Source of the DNA: Treponema sp.
Lineage (GTDB): Bacteria; Spirochaetota; Spirochaetia; Treponematales; Treponemataceae
Direction: 5' to 3'
Length of the DNA: 36,804 nucleotides
Assembly: GCA_024402565.1 (NCBI GenBank)
Contig: JAKSTM010000016.1
Location: 1-36,804 of the forward strand
Below, in pieces: positions 23,550 through 31,838 of this stretch. The position numbers and the translations under genes are program-made. Below the pieces are notes generated by a model. It worked only from the letters and a program-made list of their open reading frames with translations. It had not been told where the DNA came from and made no database searches. The stretch's first letter is position 1; each line of letters starts with the position of its first letter.

Positions 23550-24893
23550 TTAGTTCCAGAGCCCCAGAGCTTTTTTCACTTCCGCTACAAGATAGAAACT
23601 TCCTGTTACAAGAAGAATAGCACCGTCGCGTGCGGTCTGTTTCATAACATGAGGAATAAATTTTCCGAAATCTTCTTCGTAGATAAAATCGAGTCCGTTT
23701 TCTTCAAAGGCTTCACGAGCGCGTCCGATATCACTTTCTTTTACATTTCCGGGTTTTGTAAGGAAGATGTGATTGAAGTTTCCTTTGAATAATGGAGCCA
23801 TATCTTTTACATCTTTGTCTGCGGCACAGGCAAAAAGAAGGTTTACTTTTCTCTCAGGGTAAACTTCTTTAAGAGTATTGATTGTAAGGTTTACGGAATT
23901 TACTGTATGGGCACCGTCCAGAATTAATGTTTCAAGTTCCGGAAAATTTCTTACAGAATGAAGAATTTCAAAACGGCCAGGAAGCATAGAATTTGAAAGT
24001 CCACGTTCAATAGTTTTTACATCAACTTCAGGAAGAATAAATCTGACAGCAAGAGCGGCAAGGGCAGCATTCTGAAGCTGCATTGAACCAAGCATAGGCA
24101 TGTAAGTATGAACAGGACGCGGAAAATATTTTGATGAAATATTAACTTCCATTAGGCCCATTTCGGTATAACGGTAATTCATTTCGTCAATCATGTCGTC
24201 AACAAAATAAATAGGAGCATTTTTTTCAGCGGCAACTTTTCTGAATACTTCATTTGCTTCTTCGTATTTCTGATGTCCGATTAAAACCGGCACGCCTTCT
24301 TTTATGATGCCCGCTTTTTCGTAAGCGATTTTTTCAATTGTGTCACCAAGGTATTCTGTATGTTCAAGTTCAATTACGTTTATACAGCAGATTTTTGGTG
24401 TAATAATATTTGTGGAATCAAGGCGTCCACCCATACCAACTTCAAAAACACCCCAGTCAATTTTTGCCTGACGAAAGCAAAGAAATCCGAAAAGAGTTAC
24501 AAGTTCAAACCATGTAAGGCTGCGGCCACCAGGAAGCTGACCGGGGAGGATAGATTCGATTTTTGGAACCATCTCACGAATTGCCTTTTCATAAATTTCT
24601 TCAGGAAAAAAGCCTTCGGGAGTTTCAATTCTTTCGCGGAAATCGATTATGTGAGGAGATGAATAAACGCCAGTGTTGAATCCGTTTTTGTCCAGGATAC
24701 AGGAAATCATGCGGGAAACTGAACCTTTTCCTTTACTTCCTGCAATGTGAACAGAGTTGAATGCCTGTTCCGGATTCTGAAAACGGTCGCAGAGAAATTT
24801 GATTGTATCGAGCCAGAAAATACCTTTCTTTGGATTGTGTTCAAAATTAAGATACTGGTCCAGCCAGTCCTGAAAAACTTCTACTGCGTTCAT
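23550..24893 (-). CDS. folC: Folylpolyglutamate synthase / dihydrofolate synthase
   Basis: 447 residues of the Mur-ligase-like FolC family, which adds glutamate to folates with ATP. The P-loop reads GSKGKGSVS (usually GTNGKGS). Other blocks seen are SSPHIIDFRERI, FEVGMGGRLDSTN, EKAGIIKEGVPV and LDGAHTVNS. No ribosome site precedes the ATG; instead an extended -10 ends seven bases before it, so the mRNA may start at or near the start codon. Divergent from trpS with only 65 bp between them. Confidence 0.92.
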   Translation of the reverse strand: MNAVEVFQDWLDQYLNFEHNPKKGIFWLDTIKFLCDRFQNPEQAFNSVHIAGSKGKGSVSRMISCILDKNGFNTGVYSSPHIIDFRERIETPEGFFPEEIYEKAIREMVPKIESILPGQLPGGRSLTWFELVTLFGFLCFRQAKIDWGVFEVGMGGRLDSTNIITPKICCINVIELEHTEYLGDTIEKIAYEKAGIIKEGVPVLIGHQKYEEANEVFRKVAAEKNAPIYFVDDMIDEMNYRYTEMGLMEVNISSKYFPRPVHTYMPMLGSMQLQNAALAALAVRFILPEVDVKTIERGLSNSMLPGRFEILHSVRNFPELETLILDGAHTVNSVNLTINTLKEVYPERKVNLLFACAADKDVKDMAPLFKGNFNHIFLTKPGNVKESDIGRAREAFEENGLDFIYEEDFGKFIPHVMKQTARDGAILLVTGSFYLVAEVKKALGLWN

Positions 24894-24900
24894 GTAATAT

Positions 24901-24909
24901 AGAATATCA
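24901..24909 (-). promoter_or_regulatory. Extended -10 element abutting folC
   Basis: Minus strand TGATATTCT, with seven bases before the folC ATG. Predicted transcription start is within a base or two of the start codon, consistent with the missing ribosome site. Confidence 0.45.
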
Positions 24910-24958
24910 TCGATTTTTGTGTTATTCTAGAGATTAATATTAAACAAAGGAATTCAAA

Positions 24959-26050
24959 ATGAGCGAAATCGAATATACAGATATTAACAAAAGCTTTGAA
25001 GCCGCAGTTGAACGCAGTAAAAAAATTGAAGCCGATATTCAGGTTAATCCTAAAAAATACAGAGTACTTACAGGAGACCGTCCTACAGGCCAGCTCCACG
25101 TAGGTCATTATTTCGGGTCTCTCCAGAACCGTGTACGCCTTGCAAATATGGGCGTTCCAACAATGATCCTCATTGCTGACTACCAGGTTCTTACAGACCA
25201 CGATGCATTTGATAAAATCAGCCAGAATACAAAACAGCTGGTAATTGACTACATCGCAGCAGGAATCGATCCTGAAAAACAGGATGTAATCATCTATCCA
25301 CATTCATACGTTCCAGAATGTAACCAGCTTATGCTGCCATTTTTGACACTGGTTTCAAATGCCGAACTTTCAAGAAACCCAACTGTAAAAGAAGAAATTG
25401 AATCAGCTGGCCTTAAGAACGTAAACGCAGGTATGTACACATACCCGATTCACCAGGCCTGTGACATTCTTTTCTGTAAGGGAAACGTAGTTCCAGTTGG
25501 AAAAGACCAGCTTCCACACCTTGAAATGACACGCAATATTGCAAGCCGTTTCAACAACAAATTCTGTAAAGGAAAAGACCCTGTATTCCCAGAACCACAG
25601 GCACTCCTTGCAAAAACACCAATGATCCTGGGCCTTGACGGCACACAGAAAATGTCTAAATCCCGCAATAACGCAATCATGCTTGCATGGAATGAAGACG
25701 AAACTGCAAAGGCTATCAAAAAAGCTACAACAGACTCAGACCGCAACATTACATACGATCCTGTAAACAGACCGGCTGTTGCAAACCTGATTACTCTTAT
25801 TTCTCTTTGTACAGGAGAAGAACCAACAGCAATCGCTGCCCGTATTGGTGACGGTGGTGGTGGCGGACTCAAAGCTGCTCTTACAGAAGCAGTAAACGAA
25901 AAGCTCCGTCCTCTGCGTGAAAAACGCCGCCAGCTTGAAGCTGATCCTGAATACATCCGTCAGGTGCTTCTGAACGGTGCTGAAAAAGCCCGTGAAATCG
26001 GTATCAAAACTCTGGACGAAGTTCGCGAAGTAATGAACATGAAAATTTAA
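24959..26050 (+). CDS. trpS: Tryptophanyl-tRNA synthetase
   Basis: 363 residues, class I synthetase charging tRNA-Trp. The HIGH-type motif is in PTGQLHVGHYFGS and the KMSKS motif in GTQKMSKSRNN. Characteristic blocks DYQVLTDHD and IHQACDILF are present. There is an N-terminal extension of about 33 residues before the usual RVLTGDRPTG start, and AAAGGA is well placed for that longer start. No T-box leader is seen. The end runs into a heptamer repeat tract shared with the convergent cca gene. Confidence 0.95.
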   Translation: MSEIEYTDINKSFEAAVERSKKIEADIQVNPKKYRVLTGDRPTGQLHVGHYFGSLQNRVRLANMGVPTMILIADYQVLTDHDAFDKISQNTKQLVIDYIAAGIDPEKQDVIIYPHSYVPECNQLMLPFLTLVSNAELSRNPTVKEEIESAGLKNVNAGMYTYPIHQACDILFCKGNVVPVGKDQLPHLEMTRNIASRFNNKFCKGKDPVFPEPQALLAKTPMILGLDGTQKMSKSRNNAIMLAWNEDETAKAIKKATTDSDRNITYDPVNRPAVANLITLISLCTGEEPTAIAARIGDGGGGGLKAALTEAVNEKLRPLREKRRQLEADPEYIRQVLLNGAEKAREIGIKTLDEVREVMNMKI

Positions 26051-26099
26051 ATAATTCATAATTCATAATTCATAATTCATAATTGATAATGGACAATTA
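26051..26099 (+). repeat. Tandem heptamer repeat after trpS
   Basis: Seven contiguous 7-mers begin directly after the trpS stop: four identical ATAATTC, then ATAATTG, ATAATGG and ACAATTA. A related array in inverted orientation lies at 26124-26158. Confidence 0.9.
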
Positions 26100-26122
26100 G
26101 TCGTTTGAGAAAGATACCTTTT

Positions 26123-27538
26123 TTAATTGTCAATTTTCCATTGTCCATTGTCAATTATTTTAAGCAGTTTCTCTTTTGTGTTCATTTCCGGGTCTTCGAG
26201 GACGGTTTCAAAAAGTTCATTAAGAATAAGTCCAAGCTTTTTGCCCGCCGGAATGCCGTGTTCTATAAGATCTTTTCCGTTCACAGCTAAATCTTTAAGT
26301 GAAAGGGCATTTTGTTTTTCCGTGATTTTCTGAATACGTTCTTTAAGTTCAAGGAGATTTTCGCTTGTCTGAGAACATCTTAAATCTACGGAATTGTTAT
26401 GCATGCCGTAAACATCTGCGATCCGTAAATCAAATAAATCATCCATGTAGGAAAGTCCAACACGAACTATAAATCTGCGGACTGCAGCGTCGGTCCATGA
26501 ACTTTCATAATGAAACATATGATTTTTTACAAGATGCGAAACATCTGCAATTTCTTCATTTGAAAACTTTAATCGGCGAAGAATTGTTTCTGTTACTTTT
26601 GCTCCAAGGTTGTCATGATTATAAAAAGTAAACTGTTCTATATCATCATCACCATCTTGGCCCCGAACAATCTTCCGAACCTGAGGTTTTGCAATATCAT
26701 GAAAAAGGGCAGCAAGTCTCACTTTATATTTAGGTGGCTCTGAAGGAGCACCGTCGCATGCGTAAAACAGATGATCCAAAACATCAAAGTCATGGAAACC
26801 ACGACCATCGCCTTGTATACATCCACGGCAAGCTTCAAATTCAGGAATAAAAAGTTTCAAAATACCAGTCTCTTCCATAAGCTTCAAACCAACAGAAGGT
26901 TTTTCGGTTTTAAGCATTTTCAAAAACTCGTCCCTAAAACGTTCAATGCTGATTGATGTTATCTTTTTCTGCACATCAGTTTTTTCAATTTCTGAGAATG
27001 TATCTTTTTCTATACTGAATTTTAACTGAGAAGCAAATCGTAAAGCCCGAATCGGGCGTAATCCGTCTTCCATGAAACGTTCATTTGGATTTCCTACAGT
27101 TCGGATTATTTTTTTCTTTATATCTTTCTGACCGCCAAAAGGATCAACTAATTTTCCGTCTTTAAGATTTACTGCAATGGCATTCATTGTAAAATCTCTT
27201 CGGGAAAGATCTTCTTCAATTGTTGCAGCATATTCAATTTTATCCGGATGCCTGCCATCTGAATAATCACTTTCTGTTCGGAATGTTGTAACTTCGATTT
27301 CTTCTTTTTTTTCACCTTTTCCAAAATGAACTGTAACGGTACCGTGAGCTATACCAGTTGGAATCACAAATTTGAACATTGACATAACCTGTTCAGGAGT
27401 AGCATTAGTAGCCACGTCCCAGTCTGAACAAGGTTTGTTTAAAAGAATATCGCGGACAGCACCGCCTACTAAATATGCTTCAAAGCCATTTTCTTCAAAT
27501 ACTTTGCCGAACTTTTTTAGGATCGGATCTAAAATCAT
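26123..27538 (-). CDS. cca: CCA/poly(A) tRNA nucleotidyltransferase with HD domain
   Basis: 471 residues from the ATG at 27538; a longer frame starts at 27565, but GGAGGG is well spaced for 27538. Class II nucleotidyltransferase: head motif LVGGAVRDILL, catalytic DWDVAT, RRDFTMNAIA, and the ERFMEDGLRPIRALRFASQ nucleotide-selection block. An HD domain follows (AALFHDIAKP). It should add or repair the CCA end of tRNAs, consistent with the window's tRNA genes lacking CCA. A CCA-adding versus poly(A)-polymerase role cannot be separated by eye. The last ~12 codons (KIIDNGQWKIDN) are encoded by heptamer repeats. One base follows the stop of the small membrane protein gene, so the two are co-transcribed. 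Confidence 0.9.
   Translation of the reverse strand: MILDPILKKFGKVFEENGFEAYLVGGAVRDILLNKPCSDWDVATNATPEQVMSMFKFVIPTGIAHGTVTVHFGKGEKKEEIEVTTFRTESDYSDGRHPDKIEYAATIEEDLSRRDFTMNAIAVNLKDGKLVDPFGGQKDIKKKIIRTVGNPNERFMEDGLRPIRALRFASQLKFSIEKDTFSEIEKTDVQKKITSISIERFRDEFLKMLKTEKPSVGLKLMEETGILKLFIPEFEACRGCIQGDGRGFHDFDVLDHLFYACDGAPSEPPKYKVRLAALFHDIAKPQVRKIVRGQDGDDDIEQFTFYNHDNLGAKVTETILRRLKFSNEEIADVSHLVKNHMFHYESSWTDAAVRRFIVRVGLSYMDDLFDLRIADVYGMHNNSVDLRCSQTSENLLELKERIQKITEKQNALSLKDLAVNGKDLIEHGIPAGKKLGLILNELFETVLEDPEMNTKEKLLKIIDNGQWKIDN
26124..26158 (-). repeat. Inverted heptamer repeat forming the 3' end of cca
   Basis: On the minus strand: ATAATTG, ACAATGG, ACAATGG, AAAATTG, ACAATTA, five contiguous 7-mers of the same family as 26051-26099 but opposite in orientation. 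They encode the last residues and stop of cca. Confidence 0.85.
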
Positions 27539-27539
27539 T

Positions 27540-27896
27540 TTACAAACCCTCCGTAAGAACCCCAAGTATAAGGCTCATAGAAAGAAAAGAAATGGAAAGA
27601 ACAAGGCAGATAATCATCAGAATAAGGAAAAGAATATTGCCCCGAACAGAAACAGCTTCCTTAATAAAAAACATTACGATTGATTCCACAATCCCTATAA
27701 CAGACGAAATGGCAAAGAAAATAGACGATATTCCCAATGCGGAAAGAATCATTGACTGGGTGGAATCCTGGAAATTCTGAAAATTTCCTGTAATGAAAAA
27801 AAGAACAAGGAAAAGAGAAAAAAGACCTGCGAGAGCTACCATATTTTTTGTAAGATTAAAAAGAAGATGCGAGCTGTTCCTGTTTTTTTCGTTCAT
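27540..27896 (-). CDS. Small membrane protein of unknown function
   Basis: 118 residues, not recognised. Three hydrophobic stretches are clear: ~18-37 (MVALAGLFSLFLVLFFITG), ~50-77 and ~88-113, separated by short polar loops, with a charged N-terminus (NEKNRNSS) likely in the cytoplasm. No enzyme motif. It is translated just ahead of cca, with a one-base gap to its start, and diverges from the SPFH-like gene through a 47-bp region holding overlapping promoters. Only a weak AAGTGA lies before the ATG. Confidence 0.65.
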   Translation of the reverse strand: MNEKNRNSSHLLFNLTKNMVALAGLFSLFLVLFFITGNFQNFQDSTQSMILSALGISSIFFAISSVIGIVESIVMFFIKEAVSVRGNILFLILMIICLVLSISFLSMSLILGVLTEGL

Positions 27897-27904
27897 GTTG
27901 TCAC

Positions 27905-27933
27905 TTGTTTTATTATACTTAATAAATTATTAT
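27905..27933 (+). promoter_or_regulatory. Candidate promoter of the SPFH-like/aroH/glgA operon
   Basis: TTGTTT (27905-27910), 17-bp spacer, TATTAT (27928-27933), only 10 bases before the ATG at 27944, which has no ribosome site. Predicted leader is about 4 nt or none. Confidence 0.45.
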
Positions 27934-27941
27934 AAAGTCCA
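27912..27941 (-). promoter_or_regulatory. Candidate promoter of the membrane protein/cca operon
   Basis: Minus strand TGGACT (27941-27936), 18-bp spacer, TATAAT (27917-27912). It overlaps the divergent promoter on the plus strand almost completely, so the two probably compete. Confidence 0.45.
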
Positions 27942-27943
27942 TT

Positions 27944-28603
27944 ATGAAGAAATTTTTGGGTTGCCTTATTATTCTCGCTCTTTTCGGCGGGTTTGTTTTT
28001 TTTAAAGGCTGGACTCAAATCAAAATCCCTTCAGATTCCATTGGTATCGTTGTTTCCAAACTTCACGGTATAGACGAAAACTATGTGGAAAAAGGAAAAT
28101 TCACTTTTCACAAAGATTTCTTGATTCCCGGCAACGCACAAATCATTACTTTCAAAAACTGTTCATTTTCTTCGGAAAAACATATAAACGGAAGTCTTCC
28201 ATCAGGCGATTTTTACAAGGGTTCAAGTCTTTACACTTTTGATTATGCCTTTGACTTTCAGCTTGAAGCTCATGTAACTCCAGAAAATATCCTGAACCTT
28301 ATGAAAGACAACACCATTTCCGACTCTGAAAGTCTGGAAAATTACGTTGATTCTGTTTTCCAGGCAGTAACCCAGCAATGTGCAGGTTATTACCTTAATT
28401 GTGCTTCTATATCATCGGAATTTATTCCCGAAACCATAACCATTGTAGACTTATATAAAGGCTGTCGTTTTGACCAGAAATATCCTGATATAAATCTGGA
28501 TATTATAGCCCTTAAGTCTTCAAAAATACCTGATTACGAACTTTACCGAATGGCAAAAGCCAGAACAATACAAAACTTTTCTGAACAAGAGGTAACAGAA
28601 TGA
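27944..28603 (+). CDS. Membrane-anchored protein, possibly SPFH/band 7-like
   Basis: 219 residues. One N-terminal hydrophobic helix (LGCLIILALFGGFVFFKGW, ~5-23) followed by an extracytoplasmic domain beginning IPSDSIGIVVSKLHGI, which resembles the opening of SPFH/band 7 (prohibitin-like) domains. The match is to a short pattern only, so function is a guess. The C-terminal part is helical and polar. Its stop overlaps the aroH start by four bases (ATGA), so they are translationally coupled. No ribosome site before the ATG; possible leaderless mRNA. Confidence 0.6.
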   Translation: MKKFLGCLIILALFGGFVFFKGWTQIKIPSDSIGIVVSKLHGIDENYVEKGKFTFHKDFLIPGNAQIITFKNCSFSSEKHINGSLPSGDFYKGSSLYTFDYAFDFQLEAHVTPENILNLMKDNTISDSESLENYVDSVFQAVTQQCAGYYLNCASISSEFIPETITIVDLYKGCRFDQKYPDINLDIIALKSSKIPDYELYRMAKARTIQNFSEQEVTE

Positions 28604-28974
28604 AACGCCTTTTTGCTATCCGCGGAGCTACCACCTGCGAAAATAATTATGATTCAATTTTAAAAGCTGTCCACGAAATGTGTGACGATATTTTCATTAA
28701 AAACAAAATCAAAAGTGAAGACATGGTTTCCATCCAGTTTTCCATGACAAAAGATCTTACAGCCTTAAATGCCGCCGCCGCAGTTAGAAAGGGAGGACCT
28801 GCTATTGACTGTTCAAAAGTTGCACTTTTCTGTACTCAGGAAGCTGAAATAGAAGGAGGCATGGAAAAAGTTATTCGAGTTATGGTAACTACATACCTGC
28901 CACGAAAAGCTGAAATCATAAATGTTTATAACAATGGTACCGACGCTTTAAGACCTGACAGAAAAAAGAGCTGA
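28600..28974 (+). CDS. aroH: Chorismate mutase, AroH type
   Basis: 124 residues, typical of monofunctional AroH-fold chorismate mutase (chorismate to prephenate for Phe/Tyr). Key positions of the Bacillus subtilis enzyme are recognisable: Arg8 in AIRGATT, Arg63, Cys78, Glu81 in FCTQEAEIEGG, Arg93 in KVIRVMV, Tyr110 and Arg118. It overlaps the previous gene by four bases and precedes glgA by two bases, an unusual mix of functions in one transcript. Confidence 0.9.
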   Translation: MKRLFAIRGATTCENNYDSILKAVHEMCDDIFIKNKIKSEDMVSIQFSMTKDLTALNAAAAVRKGGPAIDCSKVALFCTQEAEIEGGMEKVIRVMVTTYLPRKAEIINVYNNGTDALRPDRKKS

Positions 28975-28976
28975 TT

Positions 28977-30542
28977 ATGATGAATATCTGGATTGCTAGT
29001 CACGAATGTTCCGGAATAGCCGAAGCCGGTGGTGTAAAAAATGTTACTTTTTCTTTGTGCAAAGAACTTCAGGCTTGCGGAAATAATACAGTTCTGTTTA
29101 TGCCCGAATTTGGATGCACAAGCTATTCTCACATTAAAGACCTTGAGAAAAATATTTTTAACGCCGAAATCAATATAGCTGAAAAAACAGAGCTTGTATC
29201 ATACTCAAAGGCAGTTTCTACAGACTATGGATTTACAATTATATTTGTAAACCACCTGTGTTTCACATCAAAAGAAGCTGTCTATACTTACACCGAAAAT
29301 GAAGAAAAACTGAATCCGGAACATAAAAAAGGATGGGGCCATCTTGATGCTAAATTTATCGACACTCTTTTTGCAAAAAGTGTGGATGCTTTCAGTAAAT
29401 ACACAAGAATTGAAGATTTACCTCATATAATTCATTGTCAGGATGCTTCTACAGCAACAATTCCATTATATACTTCAAATAATCCTCTGTTAAAATCGGC
29501 AAAAACTATTGTCACAATTCATAATGCAGGTCCTTATTACCACCATGAATATGCTGACACAGACGAAGCAGTTTTTTATACAGGTTTTCCACCAAAAACT
29601 TTTGAAAAGTGCCTGAATAAAGGAAAGCCGGAGCCATTTCTTATTGCGGCAGAAACAGGAACTCTTTTAACGACGGTTTCTCCGTTTTACGCAGAAGAAC
29701 TTACAGATCCTGAAAATAATGATACAACTGACGGACTGGCAGGGATTTTCGCAGAAAAAAATATCCCGATTACAGGCATAACAAATGGAATTGATGTAGA
29801 TTTATATGAACCTAAATACACATCTATTTCACATCTTCCTTACGATTTTTCACCGGAAAAAGGAGATCTTCAAGGGAAATACCTTTCCAGAATGTACTTT
29901 CTGGAAAAACTTTCAAAAAATGATCCTGAAATTCTGGTTGATATAAAAAAATATGGAAATCTGAAGGAACCTGATTCAGAAACAATATTCCTGGTTTACC
30001 AGGGACGACTTGCTTCTCAAAAAGGATTAAAAGTCCTTTCAGATACTCTTCCTGCAATACTTTCAAAAAATGAAAATATCAGAGTTATTGTTACAGGGCA
30101 GGGAGAAAGTGAACTGGAAAAAAGCTTTACCTTACTTTCAGAAAACCCGGATTTTTCCGGAAGATTTGTGTTCTTAAACGGCTACAACAGAAAAGCAGCA
30201 AGACTTACAGTAGCTTCGGGAGACTTCATTATTCTTCCAAGCTTTTTTGAACCTTGCGGACTGGAAGATTTTATAGCAGAACTTTATGGAACTCTGCCTG
30301 TTGCAAGCCGAACAGGAGGTCTTCAGAAAATACTGGACGGAAAAACAGGATTTTTATACAGTCCGAACACTGCAGAAAAACTGGAAGAAAAGATTCAGGA
30401 AGCAATCAACATGCAGATTTCTGAAAAAGACAGAATTTATGAAATGATAAAATATGGTGCTTCATATACAAGAACAGAATATGCCTGGGACAAAGTGGTA
30501 AAAAACGAATATATACCGCTTTTTGAAGCTCTGGTAAAATAA
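28977..30542 (+). CDS. glgA: Glycogen/starch synthase, GT5 family
   Basis: 521 residues in two Rossmann-like halves, adding glucose from an ADP- or UDP-sugar to glycogen. C-terminal signatures are clear: TNGIDVDLYEP, YQGRLASQKGL, SFFEPCGLEDF and SRTGGLQKIL. The N-terminal sugar-nucleotide loop reads IAEAGGVKNV where the E. coli type has K-T-G-G, so the conserved lysine is Glu16. This may mark a subfamily or different donor use. Two consecutive ATG codons start the gene; only a weak GAG lies upstream. No clear terminator follows before the tRNA promoter at 30568. Confidence 0.88.
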   Translation: MMNIWIASHECSGIAEAGGVKNVTFSLCKELQACGNNTVLFMPEFGCTSYSHIKDLEKNIFNAEINIAEKTELVSYSKAVSTDYGFTIIFVNHLCFTSKEAVYTYTENEEKLNPEHKKGWGHLDAKFIDTLFAKSVDAFSKYTRIEDLPHIIHCQDASTATIPLYTSNNPLLKSAKTIVTIHNAGPYYHHEYADTDEAVFYTGFPPKTFEKCLNKGKPEPFLIAAETGTLLTTVSPFYAEELTDPENNDTTDGLAGIFAEKNIPITGITNGIDVDLYEPKYTSISHLPYDFSPEKGDLQGKYLSRMYFLEKLSKNDPEILVDIKKYGNLKEPDSETIFLVYQGRLASQKGLKVLSDTLPAILSKNENIRVIVTGQGESELEKSFTLLSENPDFSGRFVFLNGYNRKAARLTVASGDFIILPSFFEPCGLEDFIAELYGTLPVASRTGGLQKILDGKTGFLYSPNTAEKLEEKIQEAINMQISEKDRIYEMIKYGASYTRTEYAWDKVVKNEYIPLFEALVK

Positions 30543-30567
30543 TTTAAAAAAAAAATGAATTCTGCTA

Positions 30568-30596
30568 TTGACTCTTTTTTTAGAAACATATAATAT
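30568..30596 (+). promoter_or_regulatory. Promoter of the tRNA-Thr/tRNA-Tyr operon
   Basis: TTGACT (30568-30573), 17-bp spacer, TAATAT (30591-30596); a TATAAT overlaps at 30589-30594 with a 15-bp spacer. About 50 bp before tRNA-Thr. Confidence 0.7.
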
Positions 30597-30645
30597 AACA
30601 ATCATTCAACGCAACAAGTTTTGAACAAGTTGCACCGAATAATCT

Positions 30646-30718
30646 GCTGCCTTAGCTCAGCTGGTAGAGCACGTGATTTGTAATCTCGGGGTCGTGGGTC
30701 CAAATCCTACAGGCAGCT
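30646..30718 (+). tRNA. tRNA-Thr (anticodon UGU), with unusual T-loop
   Basis: 73 nt. Acceptor GCTGCCT/AGGCAGC, D-arm GCTC/GAGC, anticodon loop TTTGTAA (TGT). CCA not encoded, discriminator U. Two oddities: the anticodon stem CGTGA/TCTCG has a central U-U mismatch (29-41), and the T-loop is TCCAAAT, with C where the nearly universal U55 (pseudouridine) should be. Confidence 0.9.
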
Positions 30719-30723
30719 TTTTC

Positions 30724-30805
30724 GGGGAGTTTCTAGAGTGGTCAAATAGGACAGACTGTAAATCTGTTGCCTCCGGCTTCTGAGGTTCGAATCCTCAACT
30801 CCCCA
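30724..30805 (+). tRNA. tRNA-Tyr (anticodon GUA)
   Basis: 82 nt, class II with a long variable arm (about TTGCCTCCGGCTTC). Acceptor GGGGAGT/ACTCCCC, anticodon loop CTGTAAA (GTA), normal T-arm TGAGG-TTCGAAT-CCTCA, discriminator A. CCA not encoded. Five bases after tRNA-Thr, in the same transcript. Confidence 0.95.
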
Positions 30806-30814
30806 TTAAGATTC

Positions 30815-30846
30815 AAGAGTTAGAGACCATCTAACTCTTTTTTTTT
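30815..30846 (+). terminator. Terminator of the tRNA operon
   Basis: AAGAGTTAGA (30815-30824) pairs with TCTAACTCTT (30830-30839), 5-nt loop, then a run of T to 30846. Confidence 0.9.
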
Positions 30847-30886
30847 GCGAAAAAAATAATTTTGATTTAAATTAAAAGGGAAAAAG

Positions 30887-31822
30887 TTGGATATTTCGTT
30901 TTGGGGAGTAAGAGGTTCACTTCCAACTCCTATTACTCCACAGCAGATTCAGTCAAAAATCATCGCAGCAGTTCAGCGCATTACACCTGCCGATATTGAA
31001 TCAGCAGAAACACGCCAGAAATTTCTTTCAAACCTTCCCGAATGGATTTTCGGTACAACAGGTGGAAATACACCTTGTGTCGTTATTACTGACGGAAATA
31101 CAAAAATAATTCTAGACTGTGGTACAGGTCTCCGTGTTTTCGGAAAAGAAGAGATGAAGACTAATAATCACAATTATCATATTTTGCTTTCTCATTTCCA
31201 TTGGGATCATATTCAGGGGCTTCCGTTCTTTGATCCTGCTTATTGTAAAGATACAAACATTGATTTTTACACACCTTTTCCTGCAGCAAAACAGCTTCTG
31301 GAAAAACAGATGTCTAAACCATATTATCCGGTTACTTTTGACAGTTTCACAAAAAATTTCAACTTTCACACAATCCAACGTGGGGAAACTTTCACAATCG
31401 GAGATATTCAGGTTGATTTCTGTAAAATGAGTCACCCTGGAAACTCATACAGCTACGCTTTTTCTAAAAACGGAAAGAAGGTTGTATACGCAACTGATGT
31501 TGAATTAAAATCACAGGATTTTGACAGAAACGAACAGAGTGAAAAGGTTTTCAAAGATGCAGATGCCATCATTCTGGATTCACAATATACGGTTGAAGAA
31601 GCATATAAAAAAGTAAACTGGGGACATTCGGCTTTCTGCTATGCAATTGATTTTGCTGTCCACTGGAATATAAAAGAACTTTACCTTTTCCATCATGAAC
31701 CAACTTATGATGACAAAAAGCTTAGTTCAATTCTTCAAGCTGCCAGATGGTATGCACAATATATTAACCATTCTGACATCAAGATATATCTGGCAAAAGA
31801 GTCAAAATCCTTCACTCTTTAA
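30887..31822 (+). CDS. Metallo-beta-lactamase-fold hydrolase
   Basis: 311 residues. The start is TTG, placed 7 bases after AAGGG. Metal ligands are visible: the HxHxDH motif in SHFHWDHIQG, a further His in KMSHPGNSYSY, the bridging Asp in YATDVE, and His in LFHHEP. The opening WGVRGSLP and the GGNTPCV block are shared with a group of MBL proteins related to RNase Z, PhnP and cyclic-phosphate phosphodiesterases. A phosphodiesterase activity on a nucleotide or nucleic acid is likely, but the substrate is unknown. Cytoplasmic. First of four plus-strand genes ending with rpoD. Confidence 0.85.
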   Translation: MDISFWGVRGSLPTPITPQQIQSKIIAAVQRITPADIESAETRQKFLSNLPEWIFGTTGGNTPCVVITDGNTKIILDCGTGLRVFGKEEMKTNNHNYHILLSHFHWDHIQGLPFFDPAYCKDTNIDFYTPFPAAKQLLEKQMSKPYYPVTFDSFTKNFNFHTIQRGETFTIGDIQVDFCKMSHPGNSYSYAFSKNGKKVVYATDVELKSQDFDRNEQSEKVFKDADAIILDSQYTVEEAYKKVNWGHSAFCYAIDFAVHWNIKELYLFHHEPTYDDKKLSSILQAARWYAQYINHSDIKIYLAKESKSFTL

Positions 31823-31838
31823 AACCCTTACATAAACT

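Noticed and set aside
23541..23560. Terminator between alr and folC
   Set aside because: TCTGGAA/TTCCAGA forms a 7-bp stem overlapping the folC stop, but neither strand has a following T run.
25450..25956. 168-codon frame antisense to trpS
   Set aside because: Ser/Arg/Phe-rich shadow of a conserved synthetase gene.
26051..26158. Possible CRISPR array or attachment site at the trpS/cca junction
   Set aside because: The units are contiguous 7-mers without spacers, and no cas gene or integrase is present; treated as tandem repeats.
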